The notes: generated by a model not told the origin, from the sequence alone. A stretch of 64,000 nucleotides of DNA from Alphaproteobacteria bacterium (GCA_020638555.1 JACKII010000001.1:1178001-1242000); one strand, 5' to 3'. Numbered from the stretch's first letter, positions 10,967 to 21,370 are shown. Made by a program: numbers and translations.

Positions 10967-11464
10967 TTAGGTCTTCTTGCGGAAGGCGTCCAGCCGAATG
11001 ACCTGGCCGCCCGGCTCGCCGCCGTCGGGGGCGTCCGGCGGCCCGCCGGGATCGTCCTCCGGCTGGTGGTCGTCGCCGGCCGGCGCGGCGGCCTCGCCCG
11101 GCTGGAATTGCAGGCCGAAGCCGACCGACGGGTCGGCAAAGCTCACCAGGGCATCGAAGGGAACCGACAGCCGCTCCAGCTTCTTGTTGAAGCTGAGCGT
11201 GACCTCGAAATGGTCGTCGGAGACTTCCAGATTGTAGAACTGGTGCTGCAACACGACCGTCATCTGGTCGTTGTACTGGGCGCGCAGCACATCGGCCAGC
11301 ATCACGCCCGGAAAGTCGGTCAGGAACGAGATGTAGAAGTGCTGGTCGCCGAGAAAGCCTTTCTCGGCAACCTCCTGCATGGCGTCGCGCACCACGCCTT
11401 TCAGCGCGCGCTCCACCAGTTGGTCGTAATATTCTCGGGAATGCTGCTCAGCCGGGCCAGCCAT
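10967..11464 (-). CDS. sspB: SspB-family ClpXP adaptor protein
   Basis: 165 residues. The core (about 8-115) matches alphaproteobacterial SspB: DQHFYISFLTDFPGVMLAD, then MTVVLQHQFYNLEVSDDHFEVTLSF (shown in two parts: VVLQHQFYNLEV and DDHFEVTLSF) and FADPSVGFGLQF. A flexible Pro/Gly/Asp-rich linker leads to a short basic tail ending GQVIRLDAFRKKT, the type of element that docks on the ClpX N domain. SspB delivers ssrA-tagged proteins to ClpXP. The ssrA gene itself is the next upstream element on the same strand, so tag and adaptor are neighbours. Confidence 0.92.
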   Translation of the reverse strand: MAGPAEQHSREYYDQLVERALKGVVRDAMQEVAEKGFLGDQHFYISFLTDFPGVMLADVLRAQYNDQMTVVLQHQFYNLEVSDDHFEVTLSFNKKLERLSVPFDALVSFADPSVGFGLQFQPGEAAAPAGDDHQPEDDPGGPPDAPDGGEPGGQVIRLDAFRKKT

Positions 11465-11527
11465 CGGTTTGCCGTCTCTTGCGGGTCGTGACGAAACTTG
11501 GAACCGACAGCATACCGCGCACTGCGG

Positions 11528-11569
11528 AAAAACGATAGTGGGAGGGCTTCTGTTGCCCGGTGCCCTCCC
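11528..11569 (-). terminator. terminator of ssrA
   Basis: On the minus strand the 8-bp stem GGGAGGGC/GCCCTCCC (arms 11562-11569 and 11540-11547) is followed after about 7 nt by five T residues (plus A run 11528-11532). It lies just past the tag-coding segment of the permuted tmRNA gene. Confidence 0.75.
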
Positions 11570-11823
11570 GAACCGCGCTTGCCTAGGTTCTAAGCAGCGA
11601 GTGCGATTTCGTTATCGTTCGCACATAGAGATTGGCCCGATAACGGTGGTACCATGCCGAGCAAAAAGCACGTCTTTACCACGCACGTCGATCCTATTTC
11701 ACCCCCAGTATCCGCCGGCCGGCGAGCCGGCGGAAGAATTTGGTGGAGGTGCCGGGTACCGCCCCCGGGTCCGTAACGCTTATTCCACGTACCGTTTATC
11801 GCCATAGTCAGGTGCGACCTGAC
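11570..11823 (-). ncRNA. ssrA: two-piece (circularly permuted) tmRNA
   Basis: Transcribed on the minus strand in the order acceptor piece, intervening segment, coding piece, as in Alphaproteobacteria. The acceptor piece runs from about 11823 to 11741; it has a 7-bp hairpin (11808-11824), a T-arm-like stem CCGGG/CCCGG and 3' end CACCTCCACCA. The intervening segment is 11740-11707 (34 nt, forms a CCGCCGGC/GCCGGCGG hairpin). The coding piece starts at 11706 with GGGGGTGAAATAGGATCGAC. GGGGGUG pairs with CACCUCC, leaving a G-U at the third pair, the alanyl-tRNA synthetase identity pair. The tag frame, 11622-11593 then stop TAG (11592-11590), encodes ANDNEIALAA. The exact 3' end of the coding piece is uncertain. 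Confidence 0.92.
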
Positions 11824-11829
11824 AGGGCC

Positions 11830-11858
11830 TATATAGGAAAGCCTTGTTGCGATTGGAA
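11830..11858 (-). promoter_or_regulatory. putative ssrA promoter
   Basis: Minus strand: -35 TTCCAA (11858-11853), 17-bp spacer, -10 TATATA (11835-11830). This would start RNA near 11823, exactly at the base of the first acceptor-piece hairpin. The -35 is weak (3 of 6 consensus) but the spacing and start position fit. Confidence 0.6.
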
Positions 11859-11950
11859 GGGGGGAGAACTAGCGTCGCGGGTTTCCGTCCTCGCGGCGGT
11901 GGGCTATAGGACAAGGCGGTTCACACCGATACAAGCCCAAAGGTCATCCC

Positions 11951-12886
11951 GTGCCGCTCAAGCCCGAACAAGCCCAGGAACTGGCCGAGGCCCGCCGCGC
12001 CCGTGCCGAAACCCGCCGCGCCACCGTGCCGGCGCTGGAAGACCTGCTGTTCCAGGCGCTGCCGGTGCTCGACCACGGCTTCGTGCGGGTGGTGGATTAT
12101 ATGGGCGACGACTCGGCCATCGTGCAGGCGGCGCGGGTGTCCTATGGCGTCGGCACCAAGCGGGTGCGCGAGGACGAGGGGCTGATTCGCTACCTGATGC
12201 GGCACCGGCACACGACGCCGTTCGAGATGTGCGAGATCAAGTTCCACGTCAAGCTGCCGGTTTTTGTCGCGCGCCAGTGGATCCGCCACCGCACCGCCAA
12301 TGTGAACGAGTATTCGGCCCGCTACAGCGTGCTGGACCGGGAATTCTATGTGCCGGCGCCGGAGCACCTGGCGGCGCAGTCCACCAGCAACCGCCAGGGC
12401 CGCGGCGACGTGCTGGAAGGGGAGGAGGCGGCGCGGGCGCTGCGGTGGCTGCGCGAGGACGCCATGCGCGCCTTCGACCACTACGAAGCCCTGCTGAACG
12501 AGGACGAGAGCGCCGCCGACCACGATCCGGACGGCCAGGGGCTGGCGCGGGAACTGGCGCGGATGAACCTGCCGCTGTCCACCTATACCCAGTGGTATTG
12601 GAAGTGCGACCTGCACAATCTGTTGCACTTCCTGTCGCTGCGGGCCGACCCGCACGCCCAGTACGAGATCCGGGTCTATGCCGAGGCGATGCTGAAAGTG
12701 GTCGAGGCCTGGGTGCCGCTGGCCCACAAGGCGTTTTCCGACTATCGCCTGGGGGCGGTCGAACTGTCGGCGCCGGCGCTGGCGGTGGTGAAACGCCTGC
12801 TGGCCGGCGAGGCCCCGGAGCAGAAGGGCAGCGGCCTCAGCCCCCGCGAATGGCGCGAGTTGATGGCGGTGCTGGGCCGCGCCTGA
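11951..12886 (+). CDS. thyX: FAD-dependent thymidylate synthase ThyX
   Basis: 311 residues from GTG at 11951, with AAGG about 8 bp upstream. Converts dUMP to dTMP using methylene-tetrahydrofolate and FADH2. The diagnostic RHR(X)7S motif is at residues 112-122 (RHRTANVNEYS). Other family residues include HTTPFEMCEIKFHVKLP before it and LPLSTYTQWYWKCDLHNLLHFL after it. A 30-residue N-terminal helical extension precedes the domain. It is divergent from ssrA, and the first 90 bp upstream are shared with the ssrA promoter region. Confidence 0.96.
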   Translation: MPLKPEQAQELAEARRARAETRRATVPALEDLLFQALPVLDHGFVRVVDYMGDDSAIVQAARVSYGVGTKRVREDEGLIRYLMRHRHTTPFEMCEIKFHVKLPVFVARQWIRHRTANVNEYSARYSVLDREFYVPAPEHLAAQSTSNRQGRGDVLEGEEAARALRWLREDAMRAFDHYEALLNEDESAADHDPDGQGLARELARMNLPLSTYTQWYWKCDLHNLLHFLSLRADPHAQYEIRVYAEAMLKVVEAWVPLAHKAFSDYRLGAVELSAPALAVVKRLLAGEAPEQKGSGLSPREWRELMAVLGRA

Positions 12887-12979
12887 AAGGCCCGGGCCGC
12901 TCCGGTCGCCGATGAGTCTTTTGGAATGTCTGCGGTTATGGTACTCTGTTGAGCAACGATACGGTAATCAGGAGAGTAC

Positions 12980-13708
12980 ATGATGCGCATTTTGAGTCTG
13001 GCTGCGGTTGCGGTGCTGTTTTCGGGTGCGGCGTCTGCGGCGCCGCTGCAAGTGTATTTCAACGACATGGATGGCGGCGAGACGTTCGGCGCCGGTGTCA
13101 CCGGGTCGTTCATGGACCCCGTCGGGACGGTGATCGAGTCGGTGCAGGGATTTGCCGGCCTGGGCCTGCCGGGCAACCAGTTCAGCGGCGATTTTGCGCG
13201 CAATATCAGCAACTCCCACCCAGGCTCGTCGCTGACCCTGCAATTGAACAACCTGCCGAGCCATGACAGCGTCGATATCGGGTTTTTGTTCGCCGCCATC
13301 GACTCCTGGGATTCGGACAATGGATCGGTCTCGCCCGACTGGTTCGAGGTGCTGGTGGACGGGGCGTTGATCACCGCCCGAACCTTTGCCAATGCCAGCG
13401 GCAGCAACACCTCCAGCTTCGGCGTCGACATCGGCAGCGGCTTGGTGAATCGCGGTTTCTCCAGCTATTCGGACCGGGCGTTCGACACCAACAGCGACCC
13501 GGCCCTGGACGTTGCCCACAGCGCATCGACGCTGACCGTGGAATTCCGTTCGAACGGCGCCGGCTGGCAGGGCGGCAGTGACGAAAGCTGGGCCATCGAC
13601 AATCTGAATGTCAGCATCAACACGACAGCGGCGGTGCCGGAGCCGGCGGGCTTGGCCCTGGCGCTTGGCGGGGTCCTCGGCATCGCGGCGTTGCGCCGGC
13701 GCGGTTAA
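12980..13708 (+). CDS. secreted PEP-CTERM sorting domain protein
   Basis: 242 residues, AGGAG 6 bp upstream of ATG at 12980. A signal peptide ends near residue 21 (SGAASAAP). The mature part is rich in Ser, Gly, Asn and Asp, with no catalytic motif seen. The C terminus is a textbook PEP-CTERM sorting signal: VPEPAGLALALGG, a short membrane segment, then RRRG. Such proteins are cut and anchored by an exosortase and exported with an exopolysaccharide. No exosortase is in this window. It is monocistronic. The function of the ectodomain is unknown; a carbohydrate-binding beta sandwich is one possibility. Confidence 0.82.
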   Translation: MMRILSLAAVAVLFSGAASAAPLQVYFNDMDGGETFGAGVTGSFMDPVGTVIESVQGFAGLGLPGNQFSGDFARNISNSHPGSSLTLQLNNLPSHDSVDIGFLFAAIDSWDSDNGSVSPDWFEVLVDGALITARTFANASGSNTSSFGVDIGSGLVNRGFSSYSDRAFDTNSDPALDVAHSASTLTVEFRSNGAGWQGGSDESWAIDNLNVSINTTAAVPEPAGLALALGGVLGIAALRRRG

Positions 13709-13788
13709 CCGCTTGCCATCGTTGGCGGTCCGCGGGCACACTCGGCCTCATCCGACAATCTTCCGAGCGGACAAGAGGGTTCGAATCC

Positions 13789-14673
13789 ATGCCTGTTCTG
13801 ACCACCGACGATGGCGTTTGCCTGGCCTATGAAGACACCGGCGCCGGCACGCCGGTCGTGTTCGTGCACGAATTCGCCGGTGACATGGCCAGTTGGGAAC
13901 CGCAGCTCCGCACATTCGGCCAGCGCTACCGCGCCATCGCCTACAACGCACGCGGCTATCCGCCGTCCGATGTGCCGCCGACGCCGGCGAGCTACAGCCA
14001 GGATCGCGCGCGGCAAGACATTCTGGCGGTGCTGGACGGTCTCGGCATCGCCAAGGCGCACATTGTCGGCCTGTCCATGGGCGGGTTCGCGACGCTGCAT
14101 TTCGGCCTGCACCACGCCGACCGGGCCTTGTCGCTGACCGTGGCCGGCTGCGGCTATGGCGCCGAGCCGGACAAGCGTGCGCAGTTCAAGGCCGAGGCCA
14201 ACGCCACCGCCGACCTGATCGAGGGCCAGGGCATGGAGGCGTTCGCCGACACCTATTCCCTGGGGCCGACGCGGGTGCAGTTCCAGAACAAGAACCGCCG
14301 CGGCTGGCAGGAATTCCGCGACCAGCTGGCCGGCCATTCGGCGCTCGGCTCCGCCAACACCATGCGCGGCGTCCAGGCGGAGCGGCCGTCGCTGTTCGAC
14401 CTGAAAGACGCCATGGCCGGCCTCGCCGTGCCGACACTGGTGCTGACCGGCGACGAGGACTGGCCGTGCCTGCTGCCGGGCCTGATGATGAAAGAGACAA
14501 TTCCGTCGGCGGCGCTGGTGGTGATGGCCAATTGCGGCCACACCATCAATATCGAGGAGCCGGACGAATTCAACGCGATCGTCCTGGATTTCCTGGCCCA
14601 GGTCGATGCGGGCCGCTGGCCGAGCCGCGACCCGCGGGCGGTCAGCCGGTCGATCCTGGGCGTGGAGAAATAA
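13789..14673 (+). CDS. alpha/beta hydrolase
   Basis: 294 residues, an alpha/beta-hydrolase fold. Nucleophile elbow GLSMGG (Ser at about 103), oxyanion HE motif VFVHEFAGD, acid in LTGDEDWPC and histidine in NCGHTINIEEPDEFN. The arrangement resembles small-ester or lactone hydrolases (3-oxoadipate enol-lactonase-like and related), but substrate cannot be assigned. A 26-residue tail after the fold ends SRSILGVEK. Confidence 0.88.
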   Translation: MPVLTTDDGVCLAYEDTGAGTPVVFVHEFAGDMASWEPQLRTFGQRYRAIAYNARGYPPSDVPPTPASYSQDRARQDILAVLDGLGIAKAHIVGLSMGGFATLHFGLHHADRALSLTVAGCGYGAEPDKRAQFKAEANATADLIEGQGMEAFADTYSLGPTRVQFQNKNRRGWQEFRDQLAGHSALGSANTMRGVQAERPSLFDLKDAMAGLAVPTLVLTGDEDWPCLLPGLMMKETIPSAALVVMANCGHTINIEEPDEFNAIVLDFLAQVDAGRWPSRDPRAVSRSILGVEK

Positions 14674-14675
14674 GC

Positions 14676-15185
14676 CTAGGCCGGGCCGTCGGCCGGAAAC
14701 GTGACCTCCACCACCGTGTGACCGCAGGCCCGGACGAATTCCCGGAAGTCGGCGGCGGAAACCGCGGTAGTGGCGCTGTTCACCAGCGGGTGGAAGTGCA
14801 GCGGCTCCATCGCCGCCAGGCGCTGGTCGAGGACGAAGGTCACCCGCCGGTCCGGATCGTTGATCAGGCCGAACGGCGTGACGGAGCCGGGCTCGACGCC
14901 CAGCACGTCCCGCAACAGGTCCGGCTTGCCGAACGACAGCCGGCCGGCTGCCAGCGTCTTGGTCAGGGCTTTCAGGTCCACCGCCGCATCCTCGGCCGCG
15001 GTCACCAGCCAGAGATCGCCCTTCTTGTTCTTCAGGAACAGGTTCTTGGAATGGCCGCCGGGCAGGGCGCCCCGCAGGCTCCGGCTTTCGGCCACGGTGA
15101 AGACCGGGTCGTGCCAGTGGGTTCGGTGGGCGATGCCGAGGGCATCCAGGCGTTCGAACAACTCGTCCGGCGTTGCGGGGGCCAT
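14676..15185 (-). CDS. prolyl-tRNA editing protein (PrdX/ProXp-ala type)
   Basis: 169 residues from ATG at 15185; a GTG one codon earlier is possible. The fold is the YbaK/INS domain that clears mischarged Ala-tRNA(Pro). Family landmarks: GHSKNLFLKNKKGDLWLVTA, with Lys and Asn of the GxxxKNLFL motif, then LSFGKPDLLRDVLGVEPGSV and THFGLIND-like TPFGLINDPDRRVTFVLD. The stop of the upstream DUF882 gene overlaps its start (TGATG), so the two are translationally coupled. Confidence 0.9.
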   Translation of the reverse strand: MAPATPDELFERLDALGIAHRTHWHDPVFTVAESRSLRGALPGGHSKNLFLKNKKGDLWLVTAAEDAAVDLKALTKTLAAGRLSFGKPDLLRDVLGVEPGSVTPFGLINDPDRRVTFVLDQRLAAMEPLHFHPLVNSATTAVSAADFREFVRACGHTVVEVTFPADGPA

Positions 15186-15727
15186 CACCGGCCCCAGGTG
15201 CGCACGGGGCCCGTATCGACGTGGACGAACTTCGAATGGGTGTAGAGCCCGACCCCGCCGCTGTTCATGGCCAGCGCGGTGCGGTAGGTTTCGCGAATGT
15301 CCTGCCGCGGCAGGTGGAAATCCACCGCCTGCCCCTTCATGTGATAGGACTTTTTCGCGACGCCGCTGGACGTGTGCCGCAGCATGGCATTCGTCTGCGG
15401 CGAGCGATAGCCGCCGATGATCTCCACCGGGCCCATGGTGCGCATCCGCTCGCAGACGCCGTGGATGATGTCCAGGGTCTTCAGGTCGATCCGCTTCACG
15501 GCATCGGTGCGCCAGTCGCGCAGGAAGTGATTGAGTTCAGCCCAGGCACCGCGGTCATAGCGCCCGTTGCGCCAGTAGGTCGCAACAATGCTTTCCTCGG
15601 TGTGCAGATGCTTCATCGCCAGGGCGCGGGCGCGTCCGGCGGCTTCTGCGGGTCTGATGATGAAGGGAGCGGCAAGTACGCCGCCCAATACGGCACGTCG
15701 ACTGATTAAGCTCGGCGTGTCAGCCAT
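15185..15727 (-). CDS. DUF882 (YcbK-like) exported peptidase-fold protein
   Basis: 180 residues. An N-terminal twin-arginine-type signal (SRRAVLGGVLAAPFIIRPAEA) suggests Tat export to the periplasm. The domain is the M15-like fold with metal ligands in SYHMKGQAVDFHL (His, Asp) and FVHVDTGPVRTWGR (His). Members of this family are thought to act on peptidoglycan (murein endopeptidase-like), but the activity is inferred. Overlaps the prolyl-tRNA editing gene by one base. Confidence 0.85.
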   Translation of the reverse strand: MADTPSLISRRAVLGGVLAAPFIIRPAEAAGRARALAMKHLHTEESIVATYWRNGRYDRGAWAELNHFLRDWRTDAVKRIDLKTLDIIHGVCERMRTMGPVEIIGGYRSPQTNAMLRHTSSGVAKKSYHMKGQAVDFHLPRQDIRETYRTALAMNSGGVGLYTHSKFVHVDTGPVRTWGR

Positions 15728-15828
15728 TATGTCCGACCCTCTTTTCTTCGGCGGCGCGCGTGGGTCGCGCCGTTAACCAACCCCCTTATGTGAGCCTATT
15801 GGGCTGCCTATTTGTTGCGAAAGGGTTA

Positions 15829-15922
15829 GCAAACCGTCGGGCGGTTTGCCAAGGGGCGATTGTGTGGCAACGCGCGCACGCGACGCGCCCGGCCGCCGCT
15901 TGGGTGCGTGGCCGGGCGCGTC
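15829..15922. terminator. two strong hairpins in aspartate aminotransferase/DUF882 gap
   Basis: The 207-bp gap contains two perfect inverted repeats: 8-bp GCAAACCG/CGGTTTGC at 15829-15849 and 13-bp GACGCGCCCGGCC/GGCCGGGCGCGTC at 15882-15922. The second lies 13 bp past the aminotransferase stop (minus strand) and is the likely 3' end of that transcript, though no T run follows. Confidence 0.5.
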
Positions 15923-15934
15923 GGTTGTCCCCGA

Positions 15935-17137
15935 TCAGGTCAGCGCGGCACAGGCCCGCTGGATGCGGCGGCCGGCTTCTTCCAGCTTTTCGTCGCTGGT
16001 CGCGTACGAGATGCGGAAGTGCGGCGACAGGCCGAAGGCCGAGCCGGGTACGACGACGACCTTTTCGGCATTCAGCAGGTAAATGGCGAAATCGTCATCG
16101 TTTTCAATTACCTTGCCATCCGGGGTTTTCTTGCCGATTGCGCCCGCGCAGGAAGGATAGACATAGAACGCGCCTTCCGGCGTGTTGCATTTCAGGCCGG
16201 TCGCCTGGTTCAGCATGCTGACGATCAGGTCGCGCCGGCGCTGGAACACCTTGGCCCATTCCGGGATGAAATCCTGCGGTCCGTCCAGGGCCTGAACGGC
16301 GGCGGTCTGGCTGATCGAGGACGGGTTGGTGGTGCTCTGCGATTGCACCTTGCGAATCGCATCGATCAGTTCCTTCGGCCCAGCCGCGTAACCGATTCGC
16401 CAGCCGGTCATGGCATAAGCCTTGGAAACGCCGTTCACGGTCAGCGTGCGCTCATAGAGCCTGGGCTCCACCTGGGCCGGCGTGCAGAACCGGAACTCGT
16501 CATAGACGATGTGCTCGTACATGTCGTCCGACATGACCCAGACATGCGGATGGCGCAGCAGCACGTCGGTCAGCGCCTTCATCTCGTCCCACCCATAGGC
16601 GGCGCCGGTCGGGTTCGACGGCGAGTTCAGGATGATCCACTTGGTCTTCGGCGTGATCGCCGCTTCCAACTGCGCCGGCTGCAGCTTGAAACCCTTGTCG
16701 GCCGGGCACTGGATCGCGACCGGCTTGCCTTCGGCCAGCAGCACCATGTCCGGATAGCTGGTCCAGTACGGCGCCGGGATGATGACCTCGTCGCCCGGGT
16801 TCACGCTCGCCATCAGGGCGTTGTAGAGCACGTGCTTGCCGCCATTGCCGATGGTGACCTGGGCGTTGGTGTAGTCCAGGCCGTTCTCGCGCTTCAGCTT
16901 GCGGCAGATGGCGGCCTTCAGTTCCGGCCGGCCGTCCGGGGCGGTGTATTTGGTGTCGCCTTTGCGGATCGCGTCGATGCCGGCCTCTTTGACATTGTCG
17001 GGGGTGTCGAAATCCGGCTCGCCGGCAGCGAGACCGATCACGTCTTCGCCGGCGGCGGCCAGTTCCAACGCTTTCGCATTCATGGCCACCGTCGGCGACG
17101 GGCGAATGACGGAGAGGCGATCGGCGACGATCGACAT
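15935..17137 (-). CDS. aspartate/aromatic aminotransferase (class I, AAT-Ib)
   Basis: 400 residues. PLP-dependent transaminase, aspartate plus 2-oxoglutarate to oxaloacetate plus glutamate. The PLP lysine lies in NGVSKAYAMTGWRIGYAAG. Other contacts: the aromatic stack in APYWTSYPDM, NSPSNPTGAAY, SDDMYEHIVYDEF and the C-terminal Arg in HFRISYAT. The sequence type is the alphaproteobacterial AatA/AspC form; broad amino-acid specificity including prephenate is possible. Monocistronic. Confidence 0.93.
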   Translation of the reverse strand: MSIVADRLSVIRPSPTVAMNAKALELAAAGEDVIGLAAGEPDFDTPDNVKEAGIDAIRKGDTKYTAPDGRPELKAAICRKLKRENGLDYTNAQVTIGNGGKHVLYNALMASVNPGDEVIIPAPYWTSYPDMVLLAEGKPVAIQCPADKGFKLQPAQLEAAITPKTKWIILNSPSNPTGAAYGWDEMKALTDVLLRHPHVWVMSDDMYEHIVYDEFRFCTPAQVEPRLYERTLTVNGVSKAYAMTGWRIGYAAGPKELIDAIRKVQSQSTTNPSSISQTAAVQALDGPQDFIPEWAKVFQRRRDLIVSMLNQATGLKCNTPEGAFYVYPSCAGAIGKKTPDGKVIENDDDFAIYLLNAEKVVVVPGSAFGLSPHFRISYATSDEKLEEAGRRIQRACAALT

Positions 17138-17249
17138 AGCGTATGGTCCTTAGCGGGTTGGGTTGAAACCGCGACGGACCCTAAGAGCGTTGTTTGCGGA
17201 GGGCAACAGTCCGTGACCGACAATTGCGGCCCAGCGGCAAATATTCGCC

Positions 17250-17288
17250 GCAAAAGGGACAAGCCCGGCAGGGGAGGCCGGGCTTGTC
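17250..17288 (-). terminator. hairpin downstream of GNAT gene
   Basis: A perfect 12-bp stem GACAAGCCCGGC/GCCGGGCTTGTC (17258-17269 with 17277-17288, 7-nt loop). On the minus strand it is followed by CCCTTTTGC, so it is a probable terminator for the GNAT transcript about 175 bp upstream. Confidence 0.6.
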
Positions 17289-17396
17289 TGGGGGCTCATG
17301 TCGTCGGCCGAAGGGGAAGGGTTGCGACCGACACAAGCAATCTAGGCACGGAAAAACCGATCCGCAACCAAAAATAGAAATACGTCGAGGCTCAAT

Positions 17397-17451
17397 CGAC
17401 TTAGTACGGGCGACTTAGCACGGTCAACTTAGCACGGTCGACTTGGAAGGG
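17397..17451. repeat. four imperfect 14-bp tandem repeats
   Basis: Units at 17397-17410, 17411-17424, 17425-17438 and 17439-17451, consensus CGACTTAGCACGGT, in the gap just downstream of the GNAT gene stop. Units 2 and 3 differ at one base. The remaining gap (17138-17396) holds the aminotransferase promoter region and the hairpin at 17258; no gene is visible. Confidence 0.8.
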
Positions 17452-17463
17452 CGAGGCGGTCGA

Positions 17464-18039
17464 TCAGGCGGCGAGGCGGCGTTCGAGGCCCTGTTTCACG
17501 CCCGGCCATTCGTCCGGCAGGATCGAGAAATAGACGCTGTCGCGGAACCGGCCATCGGGCAACACCATATGGTTGCGCAGCACGCCCTCGCGCTGGGCGC
17601 CCAGCTTGGCGATGGCCGCCTGGCTGCGCTTGTTCCGGGCGTCGGTCTTGAGTTGCATGCGGATCAGGTCGCAGGTCTCGAACCCATGGCGCAGCAGCAG
17701 GAACTTGCATTCCGGGTTGGTCTTTCCGGCCCAGTAATCCGGATGATACCACGTGTAGCCGATTTCGGCGCCGCGGTGCTGCACGGAGATGTCGAAGAAG
17801 CGGGTCATGCCGATCACCCGGTCCTCGGCCAGCCAGCGCACGACATAAGGGTGGTGGTTGTCCGGCTTCACGGCGGCATAGGCCGCGTCCAGATACTGCG
17901 CCATGCTGCCGCCGCGGGGCGTGAACGCCCAGATGCGGTCGTCCGCGCCGATGGTTTCGAGCGCGGCGCGGTGCTCGGGCGCGAGCGGTTCCAGCCGGAC
18001 ATACCGGCCTTCCAGCGGGGGGAACGGGATTTGCGACAT
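17464..18039 (-). CDS. GNAT family N-acetyltransferase (RimJ/RimL-like)
   Basis: 191 residues from ATG at 18039, where the domain opening LEGRYVRLEPLAPEHRAAL starts; in-frame ATGs upstream (18075 and 18174) are less likely. Acetyl-CoA-dependent acetyltransferase of the type that modifies protein N termini or small amines. Features: AEIGYTWYHPDYWGK-like AEIGYTWYHPDYWAGKTN, HGFETCDLIRMQLKTDARN and RSQAAIAKLGAQREGVLRNH, the Q/N-rich acetyl-CoA segment. The substrate is unknown. Confidence 0.85.
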   Translation of the reverse strand: MSQIPFPPLEGRYVRLEPLAPEHRAALETIGADDRIWAFTPRGGSMAQYLDAAYAAVKPDNHHPYVVRWLAEDRVIGMTRFFDISVQHRGAEIGYTWYHPDYWAGKTNPECKFLLLRHGFETCDLIRMQLKTDARNKRSQAAIAKLGAQREGVLRNHMVLPDGRFRDSVYFSILPDEWPGVKQGLERRLAA

Positions 18040-18260
18040 GGTCTGGGCTCCGGCGCGGGCGTTTCGCGGGATCATGCGGCGACCGGCCGGCATTGCCAAG
18101 GGGCCAGGAACGCCGATGGCCCCGGGTCGGCGCTCGGCGTCGTCCGGGAAACAGGATTGCCGGCGGTTGGGCAACGGCGTCTGCCGCGCTATATTCCGTT
18201 TGGCTTATTCCCCGTGGCGCCCCGCCGCCGCGGCATCCGAACCCGGGAGACCGTGCGTCC

Positions 18261-20486
<2,226 letters not shown>

Positions 20487-21370
20487 GCCTCAGCCGCCCG
20501 TGTTTCCCGGCCGAGCCGGAGGCGAGTGCCGGGACCGGTTGCTCTCGCGAACACCTCGGCTGGGGGGGGGGGCGAAGGATGACACCGGCCCCGGACAAGA
20601 TCGGCGCCCGCACCGTCCGGGCTGCGGGCGGCGGGCGAGCCCGCACCGTCCGGGGAACAAGATCGGCGCTCCGCACCGTCCGGGGAACAAGATCGGCGCT
20701 CTGCATCGTGCGGGGACGATCGAGGGTTTTGCGGGCGTCGGGGAAAGCCGGCGCACCGCCCGTGCGGGGAGCAGGGATTGCCGAGCCGGAGGCGAGGCCG
20801 AGGGACCGAGAAGGACCGAGTCTCTCGCGAACACCGCGGCTGCGGGTGTTCGAAGGATGACACCGGTTCCGGACGGCCCTGCCCGTCTGGGGGGATCGGC
20901 GCTCCGCACCGTCCGGGGAACACGATCGGCGCTCCGCATCGTGCAGGGTTTGCGGGCGGCGGGAACAGCTGCTGGTGTTTCCCGGCCGAGCGGGCGGCGG
21001 TGGTCGGCCTCGCGAACGCCGCGTGATGTTCGAAGGATGACCGGTCGAGTCCGGGGGAGGGGCGGGCGGTGGACCTGAGTTGCCGGTGTTTCCCGCGAAC
21101 ACCGCGGCTCGCGAACACCGGGGCGGACGGTGTTCGAAGGATGACACCGGCCCCGGATCGGCGCTCCGCACCGTCCGGGGAACAAGATCGGCGCTCCGCA
21201 TCGTGCGGGGGAGCAGGGTGCGGGGGCGGCCGCCTGAGCCGCCTGTGTTTCCCGGCCGAGGGGAGGCAAGTTCGGCGCTCCGCGAACACCGCGGCTGCGG
21301 GTGGGGAACATGATCGGTGGACCGCACCGTGCGGGGAACAGGGTTTTGCGGGCATTGTGCGGGGAGCGGG
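20487..21370. repeat. mosaic of interspersed short repeats (about 0.9 kb)
   Basis: Non-coding stretch between convergent uvrB and the agmatinase domain, built from recurring blocks. A 55-bp module (GATCGGCGCTCCGCACCGTC, then CGGGGAACAAGATCGGCGCT, then CCGCATCGTGCGGGG) occurs near 20661-20715, 20894-20947 and 21157-21210, with partial copies at 20641 and 21312. The block TGTTCGAAGGATGACACCGG occurs near 20848 and 21131, with variants near 20573 and 21027. The block CTCGCGAACACCGCGGCT occurs near 20823, 21092 and 21281, with a variant near 20543. TGTTTCCCGGCCGAG occurs near 20501, 20977 and 21246. The order is broadly kept, as in four or five decayed copies of one composite unit. No transposase or CRISPR spacing. 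Confidence 0.9.

Noticed and set aside
20487..21370. CRISPR array
   Set aside because: Repeats are of several kinds, irregularly spaced, and no cas gene is present.
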